DNA of 64,000 nucleotides from assembly GCF_014650075.1 (NCBI RefSeq), contig NZ_BMUG01000002.1, positions 682,001 through 746,000 of the forward strand, given 5' to 3'. The notes beneath the pieces are model-generated. The model made no database searches. It was not told the DNA's origin and saw nothing but the letters and a program-made list of their open reading frames with translations. Position 1 is the stretch's first letter. Every line of letters begins with the position of its first letter. Both the position numbers and the translations under genes were made by a program. This stretch comes from Streptomyces microflavus. GTDB lineage: Bacteria > Actinomycetota > Actinomycetes > Streptomycetales > Streptomycetaceae. Shown piece after piece: positions 1 through 7,564 of this stretch.

Positions 1-74
1 ATTTCGCGTCACGGCGCAGGTCATGTAATGTTGTTCTCGCAACGCCGACCAGGCAGAAAAGCCCGGAACGCCAA

Positions 75-147
75 GCACTCGTAGCTTAACGGATAGAGCA
101 TCTGACTACGGATCAGAAGGTTGCAGGTTCGAATCCTGCCGAGTGCA
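75..147 (+). tRNA. tRNA-Arg (anticodon ACG)
   Basis: The sequence folds into a full cloverleaf. The acceptor strands GCACTCG and CGAGTGC pair perfectly, the anticodon arm is TCTGA-CTACGGA-TCAGA, and the T arm is GCAGG-TTCGAAT-CCTGC. The 7-base loop reads ACG at positions 34-36, so it decodes CGU and, through inosine made by TadA (encoded at 29.2 kb), also CGC and CGA. Its 3' half is the left copy of a direct repeat that recurs at 2452, so the gene is also an integration site. Confidence 0.96.
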
Positions 148-199
148 CATCAAGCCAGAGGCCCTCAGGAGAAATCCTGGGGGCCTCTCGCGTTGCCCG
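109..199 (+). repeat. attL-like direct repeat (3' end of tRNA-Arg plus terminator)
   Basis: This 91-bp segment runs from the anticodon loop of tRNA-Arg through its 3' end and the following hairpin. It recurs at 2452-2542 with one mismatch (A versus G at about position 155). A repeat covering the 3' end of a tRNA gene is the usual mark of tyrosine-recombinase integration, in which the element restores the tRNA 3' end. That the 2.3 kb between the copies is an integrated element is inference. Confidence 0.85.
158..187 (+). terminator. terminator hairpin after tRNA-Arg
   Basis: GAGGCCCTCAGGA and TCCTGGGGGCCTC form a 13-bp stem with one mismatch closed by a GAAA loop, starting 10 bases after the tRNA. 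A second copy follows the repeat at 2501-2530. Confidence 0.75.
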
Positions 200-232
200 T
201 ACCGCAGCGAAGTACAGCGACCGTCTCAGCGT

Positions 233-1216
233 CTACACGTGAGTCGTATGGCTGAAGCCGAGGGAGGTCAGCCCTTCGGACAGGCACAGCTTGTCGGAGG
301 GGCCGCCGACCTCGGTCTGGAGCAGTTGGTAGGCGGCGCCGTGGCCTTGACCCCAGTGCATCGCGGCCCTCCACAGGAGCCTGCCCAGCCCTTGGCCTCG
401 GGCCTCGGGCAGGACAGCGAAGTACTGGGGCATGAGCTGGGGGCGTCCGATGGCGTCAGGACGTACGTCCATGGGGCCGATCGCGCCCACGACGTGGTCC
501 TCGATGACCGTGGCGAGGACCGGGCCGCACTGGCCGGCCTGCATCTGGGTGTGGAGGAAGACCAGACCATCGCCCGCCATGGTTTCGGCGAACGGCGCGA
601 ACGTCTCCTGCACGGCGGTCGGCCAGTCGGTGACGGGGAGGACCTGGCCGTCAGGGGCGGGGCAGGCGCTGGTGGTGAAGTCCTTCAGTTGGATGCGGGT
701 ACCGCGCGGATGTGCCGTCCCGGCGCCGAGGGGGCGTACGACCCTGGCGTTGACCACGTCATGCCGGGCTGCGAGCTTGGCGGCCAGTTCGGTGGCCTCA
801 TCGACCACGCTGTCGGGAAACCCGAAGGCGAAAACCTTCACGGCGCCGCGTCCGCGCCGAATCAGGGTGGGGATGAGGGTGCGCTCGCGCTGGTGCACCA
901 CGTCCTCGCGGAGGACTCTCTCGTCCTTCTCGCCGCCCCAGCGTCGGTCCTTGTCATAAGGCAGGAAGATCCCGGTGCCGGCCGCTCGCAGGATGTCCTC
1001 GAAGATGCCGACGGACAGGGCGTCGGGGTGGACGGGGCCGAGGGTCGGCACGATCGGTGCGGTCAGTTGGGGCTGGAGCCAGTCCCAGCGGAAGAACATG
1101 AGCCGCACCCCAGTGGTGGGCCGGGCCGGGTTCAGGCCCCGACGCGAGTGCGTCGGGGCGCGGCGGGCCGAGGTCGGCGGGCTGGGGAGGATGGTCACCG
1201 GTACGGGCGGGTTCAT
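233..1216 (-). CDS. GNAT-family N-acetyltransferase, two-part protein
   Basis: About 327 residues. The C-terminal third has the GNAT acetyl-CoA loop (VLPEARGQGLGRLLW, roughly residues 270-285) after a beta-strand region, so it should transfer an acyl group to an amine; the substrate is unknown. The first 180 residues match no family I recognise. I chose the ATG at 1216 because it overlaps the stop of the upstream fragment (1213-1407) in an ATGA arrangement, which points to translational coupling. A longer reading to 1336 would run through that fragment in another frame. The gene lies inside the tRNA-Arg-bounded element with the acetyltransferase end next to the attL side. Pairing with a SPASM-like tail suggests a peptide-modification role, but that is inference. 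Confidence 0.7.
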   Translation of the reverse strand: MNPPVPVTILPSPPTSARRAPTHSRRGLNPARPTTGVRLMFFRWDWLQPQLTAPIVPTLGPVHPDALSVGIFEDILRAAGTGIFLPYDKDRRWGGEKDERVLREDVVHQRERTLIPTLIRRGRGAVKVFAFGFPDSVVDEATELAAKLAARHDVVNARVVRPLGAGTAHPRGTRIQLKDFTTSACPAPDGQVLPVTDWPTAVQETFAPFAETMAGDGLVFLHTQMQAGQCGPVLATVIEDHVVGAIGPMDVRPDAIGRPQLMPQYFAVLPEARGQGLGRLLWRAAMHWGQGHGAAYQLLQTEVGGPSDKLCLSEGLTSLGFSHTTHV

Positions 1217-1407
1217 GAGGTGGTCTTCTTGTCTCCGTGCTGGCAGTAGCTGTGCAGCGGCGCCTCGGCCTCCTGGTAGTGCTTGGCCAGGGGGCGGCAG
1301 ACCCGGCAGGTGCCGGACAGGGCACAGCCCTCGCACCCTCCGGTGCGAGGCATGAGGTGGTCGGCGATGGTGCCGAGGCGGGTGAGGCCGTCGATGCCTT
1401 CGGCCAC
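1213..1407 (-). pseudogene. probable C-terminal fragment of a radical-SAM/SPASM protein
   Basis: Only 64 residues follow the first usable start (GTG at 1407), but the frame stays open upstream to 1561 without another start. The peptide contains C-x2-C-x5-C-x2-C (CEGCALSGTCRVC) and, 17 residues later, YCQHGD. This is close to the auxiliary iron-sulfur cluster motif at the end of SPASM domains (C-x2-C-x5-C-x3-C-gap-C). The catalytic CxxxCxxC half is absent, and the upstream coding region runs into the 106-bp repeat at 1431-1536. I read it as the surviving tail of a truncated radical-SAM gene, coupled by ATGA overlap to the acetyltransferase. It could instead be a small free-standing zinc-binding protein. 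Confidence 0.45.
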
Positions 1408-1430
1408 GAGGTCGCTCTGGTCGTCGCGGT

Positions 1431-1536
1431 CCAGGGCGTCAAGGTCGTTCGTACAGTGGCGCGCTCCACCTTGACGCCCTGGACCACACCCGCTCCACGG
1501 TGTGTGGGTCGAAGGCGGACGGGATGGGAGCCAGGG
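1431..1536. repeat. 106-bp dispersed repeat, copy A (hairpin-forming)
   Basis: The segment is colinear with 42559-42664, with few differences. It begins with a perfect 15-bp inverted repeat (CCAGGGCGTCAAGGT and ACCTTGACGCCCTGG) around a 22-base loop, followed by a second smaller hairpin (CCACAC and GTGTGG). On the minus strand it can be read as VVQGVKVERATVRTTLTPW, a peptide I associate with spurious Streptomyces ORFs. This copy overlaps the open frame leading into the SPASM-like fragment. Confidence 0.8.
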
Positions 1537-1590
1537 TGAGCAGGGGGTTGGGGTGAGTTGTCAGCAACACCAAGCTGGCAGGATGCGGCT

Positions 1591-1893
1591 ATGCCCGAAT
1601 ACACGATCGGCACCCGGAGCGGCAGCGACTGGCCCGCCATACCCGCTGGCGGTCTCTCCAGTTACCTCCTGCCGAAGTCTCTGCAATGCAAGATCGTGGA
1701 CGACAGCGATGTCCTGGTCTTTCGCGTCGGTAAGGCCACCGTCAGTGCCTCTTGGGAGCTTGCAGGTACCTGGTACGTCGACATCGAAGGTTCCGAGTCG
1801 TCCGCCTCGGCGGATCTGATTGCCGCCGAGATCGCACAGCAACTTGGTGATGCGGCTGGAGAGCAGGCCATTCACTACAAGGTCACTGACTGA
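1591..1893 (+). CDS. small acidic hypothetical protein
   Basis: 100 residues starting MPEYTIGTR. The ATG at 1591 is preceded by GGCAGGA; an upstream in-frame start at 1558 has no ribosome site. The product is soluble and acidic, with an N-terminal half of short beta-like segments (CKIVDDSDVLVFRVG, SWELAGTWYVDIEG) and a C-terminal helix (SADLIAAEIAQQLGD). No signal peptide or membrane segment is visible and I do not recognise the family. It lies inside the tRNA-Arg-bounded element, so it is probably element cargo. Confidence 0.6.
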   Translation: MPEYTIGTRSGSDWPAIPAGGLSSYLLPKSLQCKIVDDSDVLVFRVGKATVSASWELAGTWYVDIEGSESSASADLIAAEIAQQLGDAAGEQAIHYKVTD

Positions 1894-2130
1894 TGGACTT
1901 CACCATCATCTTGTCAAGACTGCACGCGACTGCTGACATCAACACCTGACACCAACAAGGGCGGCCACAAGCGGTCGGCATCGAACCTCAGCGGACGGCA
2001 AGTCGAGTACGGGAGCGGGTTGGCCGACGTCCGCAGCTCCCCACGGCCGACCTGATAGGGATGAGGTCGAACCTCATGGCTCGGCACAACGCGGGGTGCC
2101 GCCCATTGCCGCTCTCCTGAGGGGGCGAGC

Positions 2131-2433
2131 ATGAAGAATCCGCTGAAAGATGGCGGTCTGTTGGACAAGGCAATGCCTTACATAGGTTTGATCACCTCGG
2201 TCTATCTCCTGGTTCAGGGACTGCGGTTGTACAGCTCGGGAAGTTCCGCGATGTGGGCGCTTGCCGCCGGGGCCATGTTCTTGGTCGCGAGCATCGACGT
2301 ATACCGACAGGTGCGACAGCGCCGGGGCCGCATGAGAGCGCGGTACAGCACCGAAGTACCGCAACCACAGCAACCGTCCTCATCCAATGACGCCCCTCCT
2401 GGGTCACGAAGCGGCCGGTATGACCGTGACTGA
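2131..2433 (+). CDS. small two-helix membrane protein
   Basis: 100 residues with a good ribosome site (GAGGGGGC, 4 bases before ATG). Two hydrophobic helices are visible at about residues 16-32 and 40-56, followed by a basic stretch (RQVRQRRGRMRAR) and a Pro/Ser-rich tail. It is the last gene before the right-hand attachment repeat. Its C-terminal codons and the following 40 bases resemble the sequence at 45568-45680, so the coding end and the attachment site appear to have travelled together in related elements. Function unknown. Confidence 0.65.
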   Translation: MKNPLKDGGLLDKAMPYIGLITSVYLLVQGLRLYSSGSSAMWALAAGAMFLVASIDVYRQVRQRRGRMRARYSTEVPQPQQPSSSNDAPPGSRSGRYDRD

Positions 2434-2451
2434 CCGATCCGGCTAGAGCCC

Positions 2452-2542
2452 CGGATCAGAAGGTTGCAGGTTCGAATCCTGCCGAGTGCACATCAGGCCA
2501 GAGGCCCTCAGGAGAAATCCTGGGGGCCTCTCGCGTTGCCCG
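2452..2542 (+). repeat. attR-like direct repeat of the tRNA-Arg 3' end
   Basis: This is the second copy of the 91-bp segment at 109-199, with one mismatch. It lacks the 5' half of the tRNA, so it is a duplicated 3' end and not a second gene. Chromosomal genes (the FAD oxidoreductase) begin 34 bp to its right. Confidence 0.85.
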
Positions 2543-2575
2543 GACGGAGCGGCGAGCGGGCGTTCCGCCCGAACC

Positions 2576-3781
2576 TCAAGCCGCTCGGGCGACCGCTTCC
2601 GCCGGCTGCTGTGTGATGACGCCGTGCCGCCGGGTCGGCAGCCCCAGGGTCGGGTTGGCGACGCCCCAGGCCGCGCCCTTGCAGACCAACTCCTTGTAGA
2701 GGGCGGCCGTTCGTCCGGTGAGGGCTGCGGGGCGGGCGCGGTCGTCGGCGGTGACGTACTGGATGAGGCCGTCCCTGCGGCCCAGGGAGATGCACTGGTT
2801 GAAGTAGCGCAGCGGGACGGTCGTGGGCTTCGTGCCGGTCAGGCGGGAGGCGATGGAGTCTGCGGCCTGCCAGGCGGTGGGGACGCCCGAGGCGCACGAC
2901 ATGCGCAGTGGCTTGTCGCCCGGGCCCATCACCCGGGCCGCGTCGCCGATGGCGTACACGTCCGGGTGGGAGAGCGAGCGCATGGTGCCGTCGACCTCGA
3001 TCCGGCCCGTGGTGTCGGTCTTCAGCGCGGTCGCCTGCGCGATCGGGTGGACCGCGAAGCCCGTCGTCCACACGGTCACCGCGGCCGGGATGGTGGAGTC
3101 GGCGGTGGTGACGCGGTCGGCCTCGACGGCGGTGACTGCGGTGTGTTCGTGCACGGTGATGCCGAGCCGGTCGACGACCTTCCGCAGGTGCCGGGCGCCC
3201 TTGGGGGAGAGCCAGTCGCCGAGCCCGCCGCGGGCGGCGAGGGCCACGTCGAGGTCCGGGCGGGCCTCGGCGATCTCGGTCGCGGCCTCCAGGCCGGTGA
3301 GTCCGCCGCCCACGACGACCACGGGCTGCCCGGCGGCCAGGCCGGCCAGGCGCTCGCGGAGCCGGAGCGCGCCGGGGCGGCCGGCGATGTCGTGGGCGTG
3401 CTCGGCGGTCCCGGGGACGCCCTGCGTGTTCCAGGCGCTGCCGAGGGCGTACACGAGGGTGTCGTACGGGAGTTCCTCGGTGGACTGCCCGTCCGTGACG
3501 GTGACCGTCCTGCGGTCCACGTCGACGGCCGTCACCCTCGCGAGCCGCAGCCGCACCCCCGTACCCGCGAACATCTCGCTGAAGAGGCGGGGCCGGAGCT
3601 CCTGGCCGACCGCCAGCTGGTGCATCCTGACCCGCTCGACGAAGTCGGGCTCGGCGTTGACGAGGGTGATGGCGACGTCCTGGCGGCGCAGCCTCCTGGC
3701 GAGGCGTCCGGCGGCGATCGCTCCGGAGTATCCGGCTCCGATGACGATGATGCGGTGCTGCGTGACCTGCGTGACCTGCAT
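2576..3781 (-). CDS. FAD/NAD(P)H-dependent oxidoreductase (NDH-2-like fold)
   Basis: 401 residues. Residues 10-40 hold the FAD-binding Rossmann motif (IIVIGAGYSGAIAAGRLAR), and about residues 153-175 hold the second, NAD(P)H-binding one (VVVVGGGLTGLEAATEIAE). VYAIGDAARV near residue 275 is the conserved aspartate motif that contacts FAD. Length and layout fit the pyridine-nucleotide-disulfide/NADH dehydrogenase type II group. No redox-active CxxC is present, so it is not a thioredoxin-reductase type. The gene follows the ECF41-type sigma factor with a 93-base gap. ECF41 factors usually control one neighbouring oxidoreductase, epimerase or carboxymuconolactone decarboxylase gene, so this is its likely target. 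Substrate unknown. Confidence 0.88.
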   Translation of the reverse strand: MQVTQVTQHRIIVIGAGYSGAIAAGRLARRLRRQDVAITLVNAEPDFVERVRMHQLAVGQELRPRLFSEMFAGTGVRLRLARVTAVDVDRRTVTVTDGQSTEELPYDTLVYALGSAWNTQGVPGTAEHAHDIAGRPGALRLRERLAGLAAGQPVVVVGGGLTGLEAATEIAEARPDLDVALAARGGLGDWLSPKGARHLRKVVDRLGITVHEHTAVTAVEADRVTTADSTIPAAVTVWTTGFAVHPIAQATALKTDTTGRIEVDGTMRSLSHPDVYAIGDAARVMGPGDKPLRMSCASGVPTAWQAADSIASRLTGTKPTTVPLRYFNQCISLGRRDGLIQYVTADDRARPAALTGRTAALYKELVCKGAAWGVANPTLGLPTRRHGVITQQPAEAVARAA

Positions 3782-3874
3782 GTCCTGACTCCTGTCTCGC
3801 GCGGTTCCGCCCCTTGAACCGGGCAGCCCGCCGTTTCCTGACAGGTGTGCGATGTGACCTGCACCACAGGGTGG

Positions 3875-4819
3875 TCAGAAGGCGTGGAACAGGGGCTCTC
3901 CGTGGTCGGTGGCGGCCCACCGCCGGTTCGCGCGTTCGAGCTTGTCGGGGTTGGCCTGGTTGCGGAACGCGGCGATGCCGTCGTCGGTGATCTCGACGCA
4001 CATGACGCCGATGACCCGGCCGTCGACGACCGCCACGACGGCGGGGGCGCCGTTGGCGGTCGTGGAGTAGATCTCGGCCGAGCCGCCCACGAGATCGCGC
4101 TTGGCCTTGCTGGGCTTGAACAGGCCCCGCATGAACTTCGCGACCGCCAGGGCCCCCTCGAACGCCTTCGTGCGGGCCGGCACCTTCCCGCCGCCGTCGC
4201 CGATCGCGATGGCGTCCGAGGTGAGGAGCCGCACGAGCGGCTCGGTCCGCCCGCTGGTGGCGGCGGCGAGGAACTCCTCGACGATCCGCCGGGCGGCGGC
4301 CTCGTCGATCTCCGTACGGGCCTTGCCCTCCGCGATGTGCTTCTTCGCGCGGTGGAAGATCTGCTGGCAGGAGGTCTCGGTGATGTCGAGGATCTCCGCG
4401 ATCCTCCGGTGCGGGTAGTCGAACGCCTCCCGCAGTACGTACACCACCCGCTCGTTGGGCGTCAGGCGCTCCATGAGGGCGAGCACCGCGTACGAGACCG
4501 ACTCGCGCTGCTCCGCGGTGTCGGCGGGGCCGAGCATCGGGTCCCCGGCGAGCAGCGGCTCGGGCAGCCACTGGCCCACGTACGACTCGCGCCGGGCGCG
4601 GGCCGAGGTGAGCTGGTTGAGGCACAGGTTGGTGAGGACCTTCGTCAGCCAGGCCTCGGGGACCTCGATGTGGTCGACGTCTGCGGCCTGCCACCGCAGG
4701 AACGTGTCCTGCACGGCGTCCTCGGCATCGCTCGCCGAGCCGAGCAGGCGGTAGGCGATGGCCTCCAGACGGGGCATGGAGGCCTCGAACCGGTCCACGT
4801 GGGTCCTCGTCAGAGCCAT
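3875..4819 (-). CDS. ECF41-group RNA polymerase sigma factor (SigJ type) with SnoaL-like C-terminal domain
   Basis: 314 residues. Region 2 (AYRLLGSASDAEDAVQDTFL) and region 4 (LTPNERVVYVLREAFDY with the following helix-turn-helix) are typical of ECF sigma factors. Three signatures identify the ECF41 group: WLPEP in the linker, DGGGKVPA in the C-terminal extension, and NPDKL near the C terminus. The SnoaL-like extension replaces an anti-sigma factor and modulates activity in cis. The ATG at 4819 is preceded by TTAGGA at good spacing; the upstream GTG at 4849 is a weaker choice. The downstream FAD oxidoreductase is the probable regulon. Confidence 0.93.
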   Translation of the reverse strand: MALTRTHVDRFEASMPRLEAIAYRLLGSASDAEDAVQDTFLRWQAADVDHIEVPEAWLTKVLTNLCLNQLTSARARRESYVGQWLPEPLLAGDPMLGPADTAEQRESVSYAVLALMERLTPNERVVYVLREAFDYPHRRIAEILDITETSCQQIFHRAKKHIAEGKARTEIDEAAARRIVEEFLAAATSGRTEPLVRLLTSDAIAIGDGGGKVPARTKAFEGALAVAKFMRGLFKPSKAKRDLVGGSAEIYSTTANGAPAVVAVVDGRVIGVMCVEITDDGIAAFRNQANPDKLERANRRWAATDHGEPLFHAF

Positions 4820-4964
4820 GGTCCGGATCCTAACGGCACCCCGGAGCACGGGGACGGGCGACGATCCCGGCCGCTGCCGCCCGCGCCCGCCGCATCAGCG
4901 GCCCGTGCCGGGGTAGCCGGAAATGTACGGGGCGTGATGGGCGCTCCCCGTGCGGAGGTTACCG

Positions 4965-5603
4965 ATGGTGTCGCAGAGGCACGGCCAGGTGCAGCGGTGG
5001 CAGGACCGGTGGTGGGCGGTGGCGCTGCTGGTGCTGGTGGTGTGGGCCGGTATCCGGCTGGCCTTCGACGGGTGGTCGGGGTGGCCCGGGATCCTGGCCG
5101 GCGGGCTCGTCTACGCCGGGTTCATGACGTGGTACATCATGCGCCGCCGACGTCGGGACGCCCGGGCGGTGGGGACCGAGGCCGCGCGCGTGCCGGAGCT
5201 GGAGCGGCGCATCGCCAGGAACGGCGAGCTGCCCGAGGACCCGGCCGAACAGGCGGTCATGGTCCGGCTGATCCGCCGCCGGGAGGAGAAGCTGCGCCGC
5301 AATCAGTGGTGGGCCTTCCCGCTGCTGGGGCTGATCCTCTTCGGCACCCCGCTGCTCTGGTTCGCCGCCGGGAACGTGGCGGCGGGCGTGTGGGGGCTGG
5401 CGTTCGGGGCGGCGTTCCTGGGGTGGATGGCCTGGTTCAACCGGCGCTTCGTCCGCCGTATGGCCGGGATGCGGCAGCGGATCGAAGGTGTTGGAGGGGG
5501 TCCGGTCGGCAGCCCGGCCATGGGCTCGACCGGTGGCCCCATCGGCGGCCCTGCCATCGGCCCGGCCGGTGGTGCGGAGGGGTTTCCGCACGGCGCCCGT
5601 TAG
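4965..5603 (+). CDS. predicted membrane protein with Gly/Pro-rich tail
   Basis: 212 residues. I chose the ATG at 4965 because GGAGG lies 6 bases before it. Four hydrophobic segments are visible, two near the N terminus (residues about 18-34 and 40-58) and two in the middle (about 115-133 and 139-157). They are separated by a charged cytoplasmic-looking stretch (RRRRRDARAVGTEAARVPELERR). The last 35 residues repeat GGP-type motifs and look disordered. The half-and-half arrangement hints at an internal duplication. Function unknown. Confidence 0.72.
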   Translation: MVSQRHGQVQRWQDRWWAVALLVLVVWAGIRLAFDGWSGWPGILAGGLVYAGFMTWYIMRRRRRDARAVGTEAARVPELERRIARNGELPEDPAEQAVMVRLIRRREEKLRRNQWWAFPLLGLILFGTPLLWFAAGNVAAGVWGLAFGAAFLGWMAWFNRRFVRRMAGMRQRIEGVGGGPVGSPAMGSTGGPIGGPAIGPAGGAEGFPHGAR

Positions 5604-5666
5604 CCTTCGCGGAGACGTGAGGGCGGGGCCGGTTCATCGGCTCCCGGTGGAGAGAACGGGGTTCGG

Positions 5667-6581
5667 GTGGCCTTCGGGTGGCGGTGTACCGGGGTCGCGT
5701 GGCCGGGGGACGCACCGCAGTTGGGGTGGAGCAAGGGCGCCGAGCGCCGGGTGAGCGTTCTCGCGTACGGGGCCGGGCTCGGGTTCCGGGCGGTGGGGGA
5801 GCGGCACTGTGTGGGGGCCCGGGGGAACGTGTGCCCTCTGGGGGCCGTGGTGTCCGTGCGCAGTACCGGGGCCCGGTGCCCGGAGTGTGCGCGGCTGGAC
5901 CGGGCGCACTCGGTGGCCGCCGACACGCTGCTGGACGACCCGCGTACGTACCGCGTCTATCTCGCCTGGTTCGGGCCCGGCATGGTCAAGGTCGGGATCA
6001 CCCGGGAGGAGCGGGGCGCCGCCCGGCTGCGGGAGCAGGGGGCCGTGGCGTTCACCTGGCTCGGGCGCGGGCCCCTCATGGCGGCCCGGCGGACCGAGGA
6101 GGTGCTGCGGGCCGCCCTCGGGGTGCCGGACCGGATCCCGTACGCCAGGAAGCGGGCCGTACGCGGCCGACTCCCGGGTGAGCAGGAGCGGTCGGCCGAG
6201 GTGGTGGAGTTGTACGGGCGGGCCGCCGCGCTTCAAGGGCGTGGTTGGCCCGAGTCGTTGGAGCCCCTGCCTCTTGACGTCGTCGATCATGCGGAAATCT
6301 TCGGGCTGGGGCGTTCGGCCGGCGCCACGCGGTCCGTGAGTGAGCTGGTCGACGGGGGCGTTGTGGCGGGGCGGTTGGTGGCTGCCGCCGGGCCCGATCT
6401 TCACCTTGCCGTGGGAGGGGGCGGAGACGGGGACGAGGGCGGTAGTGGTGGCGTGGTCGTGCTGGATACGCGGCTGATCACCGGGTGGGAGCTCGCCGCC
6501 GTGGACCCGGCAGCGCCGAACGATGTACGTGTCCCCCTCATCGACATCGGGGGCGGCGGCGTGCAGGGTGGGTTGTTCTGA
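5667..6581 (+). CDS. DUF2797 domain-containing protein
   Basis: 304 residues from a GTG at 5667. The central part has the features I associate with DUF2797: cysteines in HCVGARGNVCPLG and CPECARLDR that could hold a metal, then VYLAWFGPGMVKVGIT and a GIY-YIG-like layout with AARRTEEVLRAALG. A Gly-rich acidic linker near residue 255 precedes a short conserved-looking end. The biochemical role of the family is not established. It ends 23 bases before the amidohydrolase gene on the same strand, so the two are probably co-transcribed. Confidence 0.75.
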   Translation: MAFGWRCTGVAWPGDAPQLGWSKGAERRVSVLAYGAGLGFRAVGERHCVGARGNVCPLGAVVSVRSTGARCPECARLDRAHSVAADTLLDDPRTYRVYLAWFGPGMVKVGITREERGAARLREQGAVAFTWLGRGPLMAARRTEEVLRAALGVPDRIPYARKRAVRGRLPGEQERSAEVVELYGRAAALQGRGWPESLEPLPLDVVDHAEIFGLGRSAGATRSVSELVDGGVVAGRLVAAAGPDLHLAVGGGGDGDEGGSGGVVVLDTRLITGWELAAVDPAAPNDVRVPLIDIGGGGVQGGLF

Positions 6582-6604
6582 CCCTGCCCGATGAGGAGTT
6601 GTCC

Positions 6605-7486
6605 GTGGAAGCCGAGAGCCATGACGTCGTGCGGTTCTGGGAGCGGCTCGGGCTGCCCGGCATCATCGACGTGCACACCCACTTCATGCCCGAGCAGGTC
6701 CTGCGCAAGGTGTGGGCCTACTTCGACTCCGCCGGGCCGCTCACCGGTATGGAGTGGCCGATCACCTACCGGTACGAGGAGGAGCAACGGCTGTCCGTGC
6801 TCCGGTCGTTCGGGGTCCTCCGTTTCACCTCCATGCTCTACCCGCACAAGCCCGGCATGGCCCGCTGGCTCAACGACTGGGCCGCGGACTTCGCCGCCCG
6901 GACGCCCGACTGCCTGCACACCGCGACCCTCTTCCCGGAGGAGGGCGTGGAGTTGTACGTGAAGGAGGCCGTCGAGAACGGGGCGCGGGTCTTCAAGTCG
7001 CACCTCCAGGTCGGGGGCTATGACGCGAATGACCCTTTGCTGGAGGGGGCTTGGGGTCTGCTCGCCGAGGCCGGGGTGCCCGTCGTGATGCACTGCGGGT
7101 CCGGGCCGGCCCCGGGGAGGTTCACCGGGCCCGGACCCATCGGGCTCCTCCTCGCGCGTCACCCCCGGCTGCGGCTGATCGTCGCGCACATGGGGATGCC
7201 GGAGTACGCGGAGTTCCTGGCGCTGGCGGCCGCGTATCCGGAGGTGCGGCTCGACACGACGATGGCGTTCACCGACTTCAGCGAGGGGTTCACGCCGTTC
7301 CCGGCCGACCAGCGCGGGCGGCTCGCCGATCTCGGGGACCGGATCCTGCTGGGGACGGACTTCCCGAACATCCCGTATCCGTACGTCCACCAGCTGGAGG
7401 CGCTGGAGCGGCTGGGGCTGGGGGACGACTGGTTGCGGGCCGTCTGTCACGGGAACGCGGAGGCGTTGTTCGGGCCCGGTTCCTGA
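6605..7486 (+). CDS. amidohydrolase-family metal-dependent hydrolase
   Basis: 293 residues. The GTG at 6605 is preceded by GAGGAG at 6-base spacing. The TIM-barrel amidohydrolase signature is clear: IIDVHTHF (HxH metal ligands) near the N terminus, VFKSHLQVGG with a Lys and His, VVMHCGSG, LIVAHMGMPEY and LLGTDFPNIPYP carrying the terminal Asp. This pattern fits the amidohydrolase_2 group, which includes hydrolases and decarboxylases. The physiological substrate cannot be told from sequence. Pairing with the DUF2797 gene is the only contextual hint. Confidence 0.87.
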   Translation: MEAESHDVVRFWERLGLPGIIDVHTHFMPEQVLRKVWAYFDSAGPLTGMEWPITYRYEEEQRLSVLRSFGVLRFTSMLYPHKPGMARWLNDWAADFAARTPDCLHTATLFPEEGVELYVKEAVENGARVFKSHLQVGGYDANDPLLEGAWGLLAEAGVPVVMHCGSGPAPGRFTGPGPIGLLLARHPRLRLIVAHMGMPEYAEFLALAAAYPEVRLDTTMAFTDFSEGFTPFPADQRGRLADLGDRILLGTDFPNIPYPYVHQLEALERLGLGDDWLRAVCHGNAEALFGPGS

Positions 7487-7564
7487 GGGTCCGGCCCGCG
7501 CTTTCTCAGGTAATTCACAGGAACGGGTCAGGCTTCTCTCACGGGCGCCTCACAGGGTGGTCCC

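Noticed and set aside
2440..2488. Second tRNA-Arg gene at the right repeat
   Set aside because: Only the 3' half is present; no 5' acceptor or D arm can be formed.
3781..3874. ECF41 consensus promoter before the FAD oxidoreductase
   Set aside because: GGTCACA on the minus strand resembles the -35 motif, but no CGTC lies at the expected spacing, so I do not list it as a feature.
2508..4694. 728-residue minus-strand frame over the oxidoreductase and sigma genes
   Set aside because: It is an out-of-frame shadow of two well-supported genes.
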